A stretch of DNA of 64,000 nt. Origin: Rhodoferax_B ferrireducens_A (GTDB lineage Bacteria; Pseudomonadota; Gammaproteobacteria; Burkholderiales; Burkholderiaceae_C). The notes under the pieces were generated by a model that saw only the letters and a program-made list of their open reading frames with translations, was not told where the DNA came from and ran no database searches. The stretch covers positions 372,001 to 436,000 of the forward strand of contig NZ_JAVDXT010000005.1 in the NCBI RefSeq assembly GCF_031458075.1. The letters are read 5' to 3'. Shown one piece after another: positions 15,798 through 26,392 of this stretch. Every line of letters begins with the position of its first letter. Within the stretch, counting starts at the first letter, position 1. The position numbers and the translations under genes were made by a program.

Positions 15798-17036
15798 ATG
15801 CTCAAACGAATCAGCGTTCAACAGCTCGCCCTCGGGATGCACATCGACGGGTTCTGCGCCCCCTGGATGGACCATCCGTTCTGGCGCAACCACTTTGTAC
15901 TCAGCGACCCCAAGGACATCGAGCGCGTGCTGGCCAGCAGTGTGCTGGAGGTCTGGATCGATACCACCAAGGGCCTGGACGTGCCGCCGGGCGTCGAGCC
16001 CCTGGCCCAGACCACCTCGGCCGAGGCGATTGCGCAGGAGATTCTGCAGGTCGAAGCCCCGGCGCGCGACACCACCCCGACCACCGCCGCGGTCGAGTAT
16101 GCGCGCGCCAGCCGCATCTGCGTCAAGTCCAAGCAAGCGGTGATGGCCATGTTCGACTCGGCGCGCTCGGGCCAGCCGGTGAACACCGAGCTGGCCACGC
16201 TGCTGGTGCAGGAGATCTCCGACTCGGTACAGCGCAACCCCGACGCCATGATCAGCCTGGCGCGGCTGAAGACCGCCGACAACTACACCTATATGCACTC
16301 GGTGGCGGTGTCGGCGCTGATGGTGTCGCTGGCGCTGCAGCTGCAGCTGGACGCAGAGCAGACCAAGATCGCCGGCATGGGCGGCCTGCTGCACGACCTG
16401 GGCAAGGCCTTGACGCCGTCCGAGGTGCTGAACAAACCGGCCAAGCTGACCGACGCCGAATTCGACGTCATCAAAGCCCACCCGGCGAATGGCTACGACA
16501 TGCTGGTCAACGACCCCTCGCTCGACGCCATGGTGCTGGACATCGTGCTGCACCACCACGAGAAGACCGATGGCACAGGCTACCCCGCCGGCCTGAAGGG
16601 CGAGGACATCAGCCTGTTCGCCCGCATGGGCGCGATCTGCGATGTGTACGACGCCATCACCTCCGACCGGCCGTACAAGAAAGGCTGGGACCCGTCGGAA
16701 GCCATGCGCAAGATGGCCGGCTGGACCAGCGGCCACCTGGACGCCCAGGTGTTCCAGGCATTCGTGAAAAGCGTGGGCATCTACCCCACGGGCTCGCTGG
16801 TGCGGCTGTCGTCGGGGCGCATCGGCGTGGTCACTGCTCAAAACCCGCGCGCACTGCTGAAGCCGGTGGTGAAGGTGTTCTTCTCCACCAAGTCCGACAT
16901 GCGCATTCCGCCGGTGCTGATCAACCTGGCCCTGCCCGAGTGCAAGGAAAAGATCACCAACCGCGAAGACCCGCAGGTCTGGAAGTTCCCCGACCTGAAC
17001 CCGCTGTGGTCGGGCTTCGAGCCCAGCAGCTGGTAG
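15798..17036 (+). CDS. DUF3391/HD-GYP cyclic-di-GMP phosphodiesterase, paralogue 1
   Basis: The 412-residue protein has an N-terminal DUF3391 domain (LALGMHIDGFCAPWMDHPFW, about 1-130) and a C-terminal HD-GYP domain (about 160-360). Metal ligands lie in LLHDLGK and HHHEKTDGTGYP; the latter is the canonical HHExxDGxGYP signature, so it should hydrolyse cyclic di-GMP to GMP. A closely similar paralogue starts at 21151. The frame opens 27 bp upstream, but the ATG at 15798 (MLKRI) matches the paralogue start and is preferred. There is no obvious Shine-Dalgarno, as in the paralogue. Confidence 0.93.
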   Translation: MLKRISVQQLALGMHIDGFCAPWMDHPFWRNHFVLSDPKDIERVLASSVLEVWIDTTKGLDVPPGVEPLAQTTSAEAIAQEILQVEAPARDTTPTTAAVEYARASRICVKSKQAVMAMFDSARSGQPVNTELATLLVQEISDSVQRNPDAMISLARLKTADNYTYMHSVAVSALMVSLALQLQLDAEQTKIAGMGGLLHDLGKALTPSEVLNKPAKLTDAEFDVIKAHPANGYDMLVNDPSLDAMVLDIVLHHHEKTDGTGYPAGLKGEDISLFARMGAICDVYDAITSDRPYKKGWDPSEAMRKMAGWTSGHLDAQVFQAFVKSVGIYPTGSLVRLSSGRIGVVTAQNPRALLKPVVKVFFSTKSDMRIPPVLINLALPECKEKITNREDPQVWKFPDLNPLWSGFEPSSW

Positions 17037-17222
17037 CGCTCAGGCCGCTTGCCGCACATCCAGGCCACCCTGAAGATGGCGGGACGAATTAAATGGGCCT
17101 TGGTCGCAAATGGCTGAGACTGGAAGCCAAAGTCACCGTACTATGGAGAGGATCTCGGCACTCACCTAACCAGCCGGCGGTGTGCGACCTTCTACGCCAC
17201 CCTACCAGCAGATTAGGCACAC

Positions 17223-18845
17223 ATGCTTTACCGCTTGAAATACGGCCAACGCCTCGCGTTCGGCCTTTGCATCGCTCTTGGCGCCATGTTGGGGGGATGC
17301 AGTGACAGCGACGATCCCTTGGTGCCGGCAGAGCCCAGTTATACGCTCAGTGGCACGATCACGGGCTTATCCAGTGGCACGGCCAGTGGCTTGGTGCTCG
17401 CCAACGGCAGCACGACTGCTACCGTTGCCGCGGACGGCAGCAGCTTCAGTTTTGCCCCCTTGGTTACGGGCAGCAACTACAACGTGGCCATACAAAGCGC
17501 CCCCTCAGGCATGGCCTGTTCTGTCACGGGTGGCAGCGGCACCTTGAGCGCCAGCGTAACCAGTGTGGTTGTCACCTGCTCCACACAGACCTACACACTG
17601 GGTGGCAGCATCGCCCCGGCATCCGGTACCACCAGCAGCGTGAGCGGCCTGGTTCTGGCCAATGGCAGCGATACCTTCAGCGTGCCGACTGGCGCCGCCA
17701 CATTCACGATGCCCACGGCCGTGCCTTATGGCAGCAGCTACCAGATCAGCGTGCAGACACAACCCACCGGCATGGGTTGCACGGTCTCCCCCTCGACCGC
17801 GCAAACCATGCCCGCCGGCAACCTGACGAACGTGGTGGTGACCTGCGCCGACCAGTCCTTTGCCCTGGGGGGCACGATCATCGGTTTAGGCACCAGTACG
17901 GGATTGGTATTGGCCAACCAAGGTACGGACTCGACCACCATTTCGGCCAACGCCACCAGCTTCAGCATGAACACCACGGTGCCCCACGGCACGGCGTATG
18001 CGGTGACTGTGGCCAGCAACCCTGCCGGCAAGAGCTGCGCGGTCACCAATGGTTCCGGCACGATGCCAGCGACCAATGTCAGCAACGTGGCCATCAGCTG
18101 TACGTCCCCCTTCAGCAATCCCAGCGGCGTGGCCCTGGATGCCAGCGGGAATGTGTACGTGTCCAATGCCGGCAGCAATACAGTGAAGTTGATTACGGTG
18201 GGTACCCGGGCCGTCACAACCCTGGGCATAGGATTCAGCTTCCCGATTGGTGCCGCAGTCGACCCGAGCGGCAATGTCTATGTGGCGGACTTCAACAACA
18301 GCGCACTGAAAATGATTGCCGCCGGCACCGGCACCATCACCACCGTGGGTTCGGGATTCAGCCAACCTGTAGGCGTTTCATTGGACGCCGGCGGCAACAT
18401 CTACGTGGCGGACTACGGCAACGGCCTGGTGAAGATGATTACGGCAGGCACCGGCACCATCACGACTTTAGGCTCCGGGTTCAGCCAGCCCACAGGTGTG
18501 GTGGTAGACAGCAGCGGCAATGTCTATGTAGCAGACTTTGGCGCCAACTTGGTGAAGATGATTGCCGCAGGCACCGGAACGATCACCACACTGGGTTCAG
18601 GATTCAACCAACCCCTGGGCATCGCAGTGGACAGCAGCGGCAATGTCTATGTGGCGGACAGAGCTAACAACGCAGTGAAAATGATCGCTGCCGGCACGGG
18701 CACGGTTACCACGCTGGGATCGGGGTTCAGCCAGCCCTGGGGCGTTGCAGTAGATGCGAGCGGCAACGTGTACGTGGCGGACTACGGCACCAACTCCGTC
18801 AAAAAAATTCTGCAGTCCACGGGGGCGGTGGTCAGCCTGCCTTGA
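17223..18845 (+). CDS. NHL beta-propeller lipoprotein
   Basis: The 540-residue protein is a predicted lipoprotein: after a hydrophobic stretch the lipobox ALGAMLGGC places the lipidated Cys near residue 26. Next come three related 80-90-residue repeats (TLSGTITGLSSGTASGLVLANG, TLGGSIAPASG, ALGGTIIGLGTSTGLVLANQG) that each end with a V-V-T-C or A-I-S-C strand, looking like surface adhesin/Ig-like modules with disulfides. From about residue 298 come NHL-type propeller blades: five 41-residue units with SGNVYVADxxxNxVKMI, nearly identical also in DNA. An extracytoplasmic binding or scaffold role is likely; the ligand is unknown. Confidence 0.8.
   Translation: MLYRLKYGQRLAFGLCIALGAMLGGCSDSDDPLVPAEPSYTLSGTITGLSSGTASGLVLANGSTTATVAADGSSFSFAPLVTGSNYNVAIQSAPSGMACSVTGGSGTLSASVTSVVVTCSTQTYTLGGSIAPASGTTSSVSGLVLANGSDTFSVPTGAATFTMPTAVPYGSSYQISVQTQPTGMGCTVSPSTAQTMPAGNLTNVVVTCADQSFALGGTIIGLGTSTGLVLANQGTDSTTISANATSFSMNTTVPHGTAYAVTVASNPAGKSCAVTNGSGTMPATNVSNVAISCTSPFSNPSGVALDASGNVYVSNAGSNTVKLITVGTRAVTTLGIGFSFPIGAAVDPSGNVYVADFNNSALKMIAAGTGTITTVGSGFSQPVGVSLDAGGNIYVADYGNGLVKMITAGTGTITTLGSGFSQPTGVVVDSSGNVYVADFGANLVKMIAAGTGTITTLGSGFNQPLGIAVDSSGNVYVADRANNAVKMIAAGTGTVTTLGSGFSQPWGVAVDASGNVYVADYGTNSVKKILQSTGAVVSLP
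18230..18838 (+). repeat. five tandem 123-bp units encoding NHL blades
   Basis: Units begin at about each GGxTTCAGCCAxCC and repeat every 123 bp (41 codons) with high nucleotide identity, including shared GGCAATGTCTATGTxGCxGA. The similarity at DNA level points to recent unit duplication and possible copy-number variation. Confidence 0.75.
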
Positions 18846-18890
18846 CGCAGCCCAGACCAGCGGAGCCCAACCAGGCGGACAGCACCTAGC

Positions 18891-20984
<2,094 letters not shown>

Positions 20985-21150
20985 GGGGGCGGATTTTGCC
21001 TTGTTGTGCCAATCCACCAGCGCAGCGCAGAAAGGCCCTGGTTCGCCACTTTTAGCCTGGGTAAACACCGGCTCTACGCCATACTCTGTAAAAACTTGTT
21101 CCAACGTGCATTTGGCCCGCCCAGCCTTGCTCCATTCAACGCAGCGCAAC

Positions 21151-22386
21151 ATGCTTAAACGAATCCACGTTCAACAGCTCGCCTTGGGCATGCACATCGA
21201 CGGCTTTTGCGGCCCCTGGATGGAGCACCCGTTCTGGCGCAACCACTTTGTGCTGACCGACCCCCAGGATATCGCGCTGATTCTGGCCAGCAGCATCCAG
21301 GAGGTCTGGATCGACACCAGCAAGGGCAAGGACATTGCCGCCGACGCGCCAGCCCTGGCGCAAGCCGAGTCTCTGGCCGCCGTGGTGCAGGAGGTGCACG
21401 CCGCCGAGGCCACGCCCTCTGATACCCAACCCACTTCTCTGGCCGCCGAATACAAGCGGGCCGCGGAGATTTGCGCCAAGTCCAAGCGGGCCATCATGAC
21501 CATGCTGCAGGAAGCGCGCATGGGCAAGACCGTGGATACCGAGCTGGCCTCGCACATGGTGCAAGAGATTTCAGATTCGATGCTGCGCAACCACGAAGCC
21601 ATGATCAACCTGGCCCGTCTCAAGACCGCCGACGACTACACCTATATGCACTCGGTGGCGGTATGCGCGCTGATGGTGGCGCTGGCACGCCGCCTTGAGC
21701 TGGACGAAGACGTCACCCGCTCCATGGGGCTGGCCGGCCTGCTGCACGATCTGGGCAAGGCCATGATGCCCATGGATGTGCTAAACAAACCCGGCAAGCT
21801 GACCGACGCCGAGTTCGCCATCATCCAGTCGCACCCCGTGCAAGGCCACAAGCTACTGGTCGAGGGCCAGGTGCAGGACCCGATCGTGCTCGACGTGGTG
21901 CTGCACCACCACGAGAAAACCGATGGCACAGGCTACCCGCAACGGCAAAAAGACGAACAAATCAGCCTCTACGCCAAGATGGGCGCGGTCTGCGATGTCT
22001 ACGACGCGATCACCTCCAACCGGCCCTACAAAAAGGGCTGGGACCCGGCCGAGTCCCTGAAACGCATGGCCGAATGGACCCATGGCCATTTGGACGCCCA
22101 GGTGTTCCAGGCCTTTGTGAAAAGCCTGGGCATCTACCCTACGGGTTCGCTGGTGCGGCTGACATCGGGGCGCATAGGCGTGGTGGTCGAACAGAATGCC
22201 GCCACCCTGCTCAAGCCACTGGTCAAGGTGTTCTTCTCGACCAAGTCGGATATGCGCATCCCGCCCCAGGTGATCGACCTGTCCGCCGAAGGCTGCAAGG
22301 AAAAGATCGTAGGGCGCGAAGACCCGGAAGCTTGGCACTTCCCGGACCTGAACGAGCTGTGGTCGGGCATGGCGCCCCTCGCCTGA
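21151..22386 (+). CDS. DUF3391/HD-GYP cyclic-di-GMP phosphodiesterase, paralogue 2
   Basis: The 411-residue protein has the same architecture as the gene at 15798: DUF3391 (LALGMHIDGFCGPWMEHPFW) and HD-GYP with LLHDLGK and HHHEKTDGTGYP. Most positions are identical apart from the linker around residues 85-110. It is divergent from recG and convergent with the signalling operon at 22390, whose last stop lies 3 bp away. A recent duplication with recG and the lipoprotein between the copies is the simplest explanation. Both copies keep all catalytic residues. Confidence 0.93.
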   Translation: MLKRIHVQQLALGMHIDGFCGPWMEHPFWRNHFVLTDPQDIALILASSIQEVWIDTSKGKDIAADAPALAQAESLAAVVQEVHAAEATPSDTQPTSLAAEYKRAAEICAKSKRAIMTMLQEARMGKTVDTELASHMVQEISDSMLRNHEAMINLARLKTADDYTYMHSVAVCALMVALARRLELDEDVTRSMGLAGLLHDLGKAMMPMDVLNKPGKLTDAEFAIIQSHPVQGHKLLVEGQVQDPIVLDVVLHHHEKTDGTGYPQRQKDEQISLYAKMGAVCDVYDAITSNRPYKKGWDPAESLKRMAEWTHGHLDAQVFQAFVKSLGIYPTGSLVRLTSGRIGVVVEQNAATLLKPLVKVFFSTKSDMRIPPQVIDLSAEGCKEKIVGREDPEAWHFPDLNELWSGMAPLA

Positions 22387-22389
22387 CGT

Positions 22390-22938
22390 TCAGTTCGAGG
22401 GCTTGTGTGGCGGCTCCAGCACCTCGCCGTCCGGCCCCCAGTCGACTCTGGTGATGCCGGGCTCCATAGCTTCCAGCCGGCGCGCCTCCAGCTCGGCCGC
22501 GCTCAGATCGCCAAACTGCTGCCGCCCTACATCGGCCAGCTCGCTCTCGTGCCGCAGATGGGCGGCGCGCTCCAGCGCCTGGCGGATGTGGTCGGTGAAA
22601 TCCTTCTCGTCCCAAGGCTTCATGATGTAGCGAAAAATTTCCACATCGTTGACGGCCCGCATCAAGGTCTCGAAATCCGAGGTGGCGCTCAGAATCATCC
22701 GCACCGCCTGCGGCTGGATGTAGCGCACCAGGCCCAGAAACTCGGTGCCGGTGATCAAGGGCATGCGGTAGTCGGAAACCACCACGTCAAACGGCACCTG
22801 CTTGAGCCGAGCCAGGGCCTGCTCTGGGTCGACCGTGGTTTCAACCACCAGCGCCGCCCCGAAGCCCGAACGCAGCACGCGCTTGAGTGCAGACAGCACA
22901 TGGTCCTCATCATCCAACAGCAAGATACGTTGCATCAT
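22390..22938 (-). CDS. response regulator (REC domain, last gene of signalling operon)
   Basis: The 182-residue protein has one CheY-like receiver domain: acidic pocket DDED near the N terminus, the phosphoacceptor Asp in VVVSDYRMP, and the switch Lys in YIMKPWDEKDF. The remaining C-terminal 60 residues are charged and helical with no recognised output domain. The ATG at 22938 overlaps the stop of the preceding REC-HD-GYP gene (ATGA), which makes it the favoured start; a TTG at 22947 is the longer option. It may be phosphorylated by the histidine kinase two genes upstream. Confidence 0.9.
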   Translation of the reverse strand: MMQRILLLDDEDHVLSALKRVLRSGFGAALVVETTVDPEQALARLKQVPFDVVVSDYRMPLITGTEFLGLVRYIQPQAVRMILSATSDFETLMRAVNDVEIFRYIMKPWDEKDFTDHIRQALERAAHLRHESELADVGRQQFGDLSAAELEARRLEAMEPGITRVDWGPDGEVLEPPHKPSN

Positions 22939-24284
22939 GGCCTCCAAGACGATTTTTTGATCGGTAGCTTCAGCGGCATGCCCTCACGGCCCTCGCGCAG
23001 CTGTATGCGCCGGATCAGGTCGGCCGACAGCACATGGTCGGCCGCCAGCAGCACCACCCCTTCGGCGGACACCAGGTCGGTGGCCAGCGCCATGCCGGAG
23101 CGCAGGTCCTTGATGTCGGTCATCACCGGCTGGGCCTCTACCGCGACGGCGGCTTCGAGCAGCACCTGCAGAAACACATCCACCACTTCGGGGTGGAACT
23201 GGGTGCCGCGCCCGCGCGCAATCATGGCCCGCGCATCGGCGGCACCCAGATTGCCCGAACTCAGATGCCCATGCAGCAAATCGTCATAGGTGTCGGCCAC
23301 AGCCAGAATGCGCGCGCCCACCGGAATCGCATCGCCAACCAAGCCGTCCGGATAGCCATGCCCGTCGTGGCGTTCATGGTGCGAGCGGATCAGGGCCGCC
23401 ACACCTTGCATATCCTCCAGCGGCATCAAGGCCTGCTCGCCTAGCACCGGATGCTTGCGGTACAGCACCAACTCTTCCTCGGTCAGCCGGCCTACCGGCC
23501 GCGCGAGGATGTGGTCGGACAAACTGATCTGGCCGATGTCGTGCATCAGGCTGGCAATGAACAGGTCTTGCTGCTCGGCCTCGACCAGGCCCATGGAGCG
23601 CCCGGTGCGGCGCGTGAGATCCACCACCCGCCGCGCATGGCCCGACAAGCTGCCGCCGCGCCACTCCATCAGGTTGGAGAAGACCTTGATCGAGGTCAGG
23701 TAATTCTTTTTCAGCTTCTGCGTCAATAGCGACAGCTCGCTGGTACGGGCTTGGACCTTTTCCTCCAGGCTTGCGTTCAGCGCCAGCAGCTCGGCGTTCT
23801 TGATCTGGAGCAAGGCCTCCAGCCGGTGCTTCTCGCGCTCCAGGGACTGGCGTTCGAAAACCTGGCGGGCGGTACCCAGAATTTCGGCGTCGTCCCAGGG
23901 TTTGGTGATGTAGCGGAACACCTCGCCGCTGTTGATGGCAGCAATCGTCGACTTGATGTCAGCATAGCCGGTCAGCAGCACCCGCACCGTGTCCGGCCAA
24001 CGCGCACGCACCTGCTCCAGCAACTGGGCGCCATCCATGCCGGGCATGCGCATATCCGAGATCAGCAGATCCACCGGCTGTTGCGCCATCAGCTCCAGCG
24101 CCTCGGCGCCGCTGGTGGCGGTGACCACGCTGTAGCCGGTGCCGCGGAACAGGCGGCGCAAGGCAGCCACGATGTTCGGTTCGTCATCCACGCACATGAC
24201 GCGGTACACGTGGGCGGACGGCGGCTCGGCACTCGGGCCATCGCCCAAGGGCGCAGGGGCTTCACTGTCCATCAAAGATGCCAC
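22935..24284 (-). CDS. REC-HD-GYP response regulator (RpfG-like phosphodiesterase)
   Basis: The 449-residue protein starts with a receiver domain (about 25-145; phosphoacceptor in LLISDMRMPGMDG, switch Lys in YITKPWDDAEI), a coiled-coil linker (150-200) and an HD-GYP domain (205-385) with SLMHDIGQ and SHHERHDGHGYPDG. It should hydrolyse cyclic di-GMP when phosphorylated. A 55-residue C-terminal module (IKDLRSGMALATDLVSAEGVVLLAADHVLS) follows; a related module is encoded as a separate protein at 26075-26389. Three bp separate it from the histidine kinase gene, its probable cognate kinase. Confidence 0.93.
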   Translation of the reverse strand: MASLMDSEAPAPLGDGPSAEPPSAHVYRVMCVDDEPNIVAALRRLFRGTGYSVVTATSGAEALELMAQQPVDLLISDMRMPGMDGAQLLEQVRARWPDTVRVLLTGYADIKSTIAAINSGEVFRYITKPWDDAEILGTARQVFERQSLEREKHRLEALLQIKNAELLALNASLEEKVQARTSELSLLTQKLKKNYLTSIKVFSNLMEWRGGSLSGHARRVVDLTRRTGRSMGLVEAEQQDLFIASLMHDIGQISLSDHILARPVGRLTEEELVLYRKHPVLGEQALMPLEDMQGVAALIRSHHERHDGHGYPDGLVGDAIPVGARILAVADTYDDLLHGHLSSGNLGAADARAMIARGRGTQFHPEVVDVFLQVLLEAAVAVEAQPVMTDIKDLRSGMALATDLVSAEGVVLLAADHVLSADLIRRIQLREGREGMPLKLPIKKSSWRP

Positions 24285-24287
24285 GGT

Positions 24288-25226
24288 TCAGTCCTCGTTA
24301 GGGTGTTGCACCGGCAGGCTCACCCTAAAGCGGGTACCCACGCCGACTTCGCTGAACACATCAATCTGGCCAAAATGTTTTTTGACGATGCCGTACGACA
24401 GCGACAAGCCCAGGCCCGTGCCTTTGCCCACCGCCTTGGTGGTGAAGAAGGGGTCAAAAATCCGGCCCAGGTTCTCTTTGGCGATGCCGCCGCCGTTGTC
24501 TTCCACATCGACCCACACCGTATCGCCTTCGGTGCCGGTGCGGATGGTGATCAGGCCGCGCTCCGCCTGGATGGAATGGGCTGCGTTAACCAACAGGTTC
24601 ATGAACACCTGATTGAGTTCCGACGGCAGGCATTCGATGTCCGGGATTTCGCCAAACTCCTTCACTACATCGGCCTTGTATTTGATCTCGTTGTTGACGA
24701 TGTTCAGGGTGGAGGAAATGCCGTGGTGCAGGTCGGCCAGCACCCATTCCTGCGAGGTGTCCACGCGCGAAAAATCCTTCAGGTTCTGCACGATGTTGCG
24801 CACCCGGGTGATGCCGTCCTTGGACTCGTTCATCAAGGTGGGGATGTCTTCCTTCAGGAAATCCAGCTCCACTTTCTCGCGCAAAGCCTTCAGCTGCGCC
24901 GCCACCGGGGTGCCGGCCAGCGCGGGTTCGGCCTGCTCGTAGGCCGATAGCATCTGGAACAGGTCGTCAAGGTAGCGCTCCAGCGTGCCAAAGTTGGAGA
25001 AGATGAAACCGATGGGGTTGTTGATCTCGTGTGCCACACCCGCCGCCAACTGGCCGATGGAGGCCAGCTTTTCGGACTGCATTAGCTTGTCTTGCGCATC
25101 CGAGAGCCGTGCGTTGAGCTGCTTCAGCTCTTCGTTGGCACGCAGCAGCTCCTTCACCTGGTCGCCGGTAAGGTTGTCACCCATATCCGGCGCGGTGGAC
25201 GCAACAGAATTGCTTATCGTGTTCAA
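24288..25226 (-). CDS. soluble sensor histidine kinase
   Basis: The 312-residue kinase has no membrane segment. An N-terminal coiled coil (VKELLRANEELKQLNARLSDA) leads into the phosphoacceptor motif GVAHEINNPIGFI and a HATPase_c domain with N box (NQVFMNLLVNAAHS), G1 (DNGGGI), F box (DPFFTTK) and G2 (GTGLGLS). It resembles the NtrB/HAMP-less group that works on several receiver proteins. With no sensor domain, its input must come from a partner, perhaps the PAS-bearing or HDOD proteins in the same operon. The downstream REC-HD-GYP and REC genes are the likely targets. Confidence 0.92.
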   Translation of the reverse strand: MNTISNSVASTAPDMGDNLTGDQVKELLRANEELKQLNARLSDAQDKLMQSEKLASIGQLAAGVAHEINNPIGFIFSNFGTLERYLDDLFQMLSAYEQAEPALAGTPVAAQLKALREKVELDFLKEDIPTLMNESKDGITRVRNIVQNLKDFSRVDTSQEWVLADLHHGISSTLNIVNNEIKYKADVVKEFGEIPDIECLPSELNQVFMNLLVNAAHSIQAERGLITIRTGTEGDTVWVDVEDNGGGIAKENLGRIFDPFFTTKAVGKGTGLGLSLSYGIVKKHFGQIDVFSEVGVGTRFRVSLPVQHPNED

Positions 25227-25235
25227 GGCTGGCTC

Positions 25236-26078
25236 CTACGTTAAAAGGATCTGGCAGACGGATTCGTACTGCTGCTCGGTGGCATAAAACACCTGGGCGT
25301 AGGCACTCTCGCCCAGCCCCAGCCGGGACCAGGCAGGCAGGGACAACGCTGGCACCATGTCGCCGTCCTGGTGCGACAAGTCCATCGCATGCGCGATGTT
25401 GTCGGCCACATGTACCACGTCGGTCAGGCTTTTCTCCGGCGTCTCGGGTGGGCTGTGGTGCTCGACAATCGCGGCCACGATGGCTGGCGAAAAGTTCCAA
25501 TGCTCGGCAATCAGCCCGCCCACCACGGTGTGGTTGGTCCCCAAAATATGCTGCTCGGCCACCAGGTTCAGACAATCCTGCTCGCGCCGATAGGCCATGG
25601 CCGCAGCGTATTGCGCGCTGTAATGTGTGGCCAGCACCAGTCGCCCGATGTCATGCAGCAGGCCCAGGGTAAACGCCGCGTCCTCGTCCAGCCGCGCCGC
25701 CTGCGCCACAGAGCGGGCGCACAAGGCGGTACCAATGGAATGGCGCCAGAACGCGGCGAAGTCAAAGCTCGAGCCCTCCGGCCGCGGAAAACCGCCCACC
25801 AGGCCGGCAGCCGTGGCGATGCTGCGCAAGGTACGCAGTCCGAGAATCGTGGTCGCTTCGGCGATGGAAGTCACCTGGCGCGACAAGCCATAAAAAGAGG
25901 AATTGGCCAGGCGCAGGGTCTTGGACGCCAAGGCCTGATCATGCGAAATCTTGACCGCCAGTTGCTCCATATTGGCATGCGGGTCGCCCATGCACTGGAT
26001 CAGCTCCATCACGATGGCCGGCAAGGCCGGCAGGTCACGCGCACTGCGCAGAATTTCCTGGGTGGACAAGCTGGTCAT
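25236..26078 (-). CDS. HDOD domain signalling protein
   Basis: The 280-residue protein is a stand-alone HDOD domain (about 12-215), a fold related to HD phosphohydrolases, with landmarks LPALPAIVMELIQCMGDP, LASKTLRLANSSFYG and LLHDIGRLVL. HDOD proteins usually lack catalytic activity and act as scaffolds in cyclic-di-GMP, chemotaxis or developmental pathways. Here the HD pair (LLHDIG) persists but the further metal ligands are not clear. Its start overlaps the stop of the preceding 104-aa gene by 4 bp, and the kinase gene follows after 9 bp. Confidence 0.92.
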   Translation of the reverse strand: MTSLSTQEILRSARDLPALPAIVMELIQCMGDPHANMEQLAVKISHDQALASKTLRLANSSFYGLSRQVTSIAEATTILGLRTLRSIATAAGLVGGFPRPEGSSFDFAAFWRHSIGTALCARSVAQAARLDEDAAFTLGLLHDIGRLVLATHYSAQYAAAMAYRREQDCLNLVAEQHILGTNHTVVGGLIAEHWNFSPAIVAAIVEHHSPPETPEKSLTDVVHVADNIAHAMDLSHQDGDMVPALSLPAWSRLGLGESAYAQVFYATEQQYESVCQILLT

Positions 26079-26389
26079 GGGCTTCCTCCCTGCCGATAAC
26101 GTGCCACCATATGCAGCAAGGGGTTGACTTGGCCGGCTTGCAGCGCATGCCGGAACAGGTATTGCAATCTCTCGTCGGTTTGCGCTTGCAGCGCCAGTGA
26201 TTCCACCGCATCCGGTGCGGCAGCCACAATCACCAGGCGGGTTACCCCCCGCTGCCGCAGGCTGTCCAGCCGCGCCGGTGTGAGCAAGGTACCCGCAGAC
26301 AGCAGCACCTGCTGGTGCACGTCGAGCACCGGTTCGGCCAGCACGGCGGCCTCCGGCACGTCCTCGATGGCAACCGTGGTTTTGTGCAT
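26075..26389 (-). CDS. 104-aa protein related to the C-terminal module of HD-GYP proteins
   Basis: I do not recognise an established family name. The sequence VLAEPVLDVHQQVLLSAG followed by TLLTPARLDSLRQRGV resembles the module at the C terminus of the REC-HD-GYP protein in the same operon (LATDLVSAEGVVLLAADHVLS). Both share the pattern LAxxLV, a hydrophobic strand, LLxA(G/D)xxL and a following helix. The C-terminal 45 residues are helical and charged. Overlapping its HDOD neighbour by 4 bp and 3 bp from the preceding gene, it must be produced with the operon. A role as a protein-protein adaptor is an inference. Confidence 0.6.
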   Translation of the reverse strand: MHKTTVAIEDVPEAAVLAEPVLDVHQQVLLSAGTLLTPARLDSLRQRGVTRLVIVAAAPDAVESLALQAQTDERLQYLFRHALQAGQVNPLLHMVARYRQGGSP

Positions 26390-26392
26390 GGC

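Noticed and set aside
15528..16841. 437-aa minus-strand frame across the hydrolase end and the HD-GYP gene
   Set aside because: It is the antisense of a gene with clear catalytic motifs and has no start context or homology.
18230..18838. Regular 123-bp repeats considered as CRISPR or a satellite
   Set aside because: They are in frame, encode NHL blades, have long units without unique spacers and belong to a clear lipoprotein gene.
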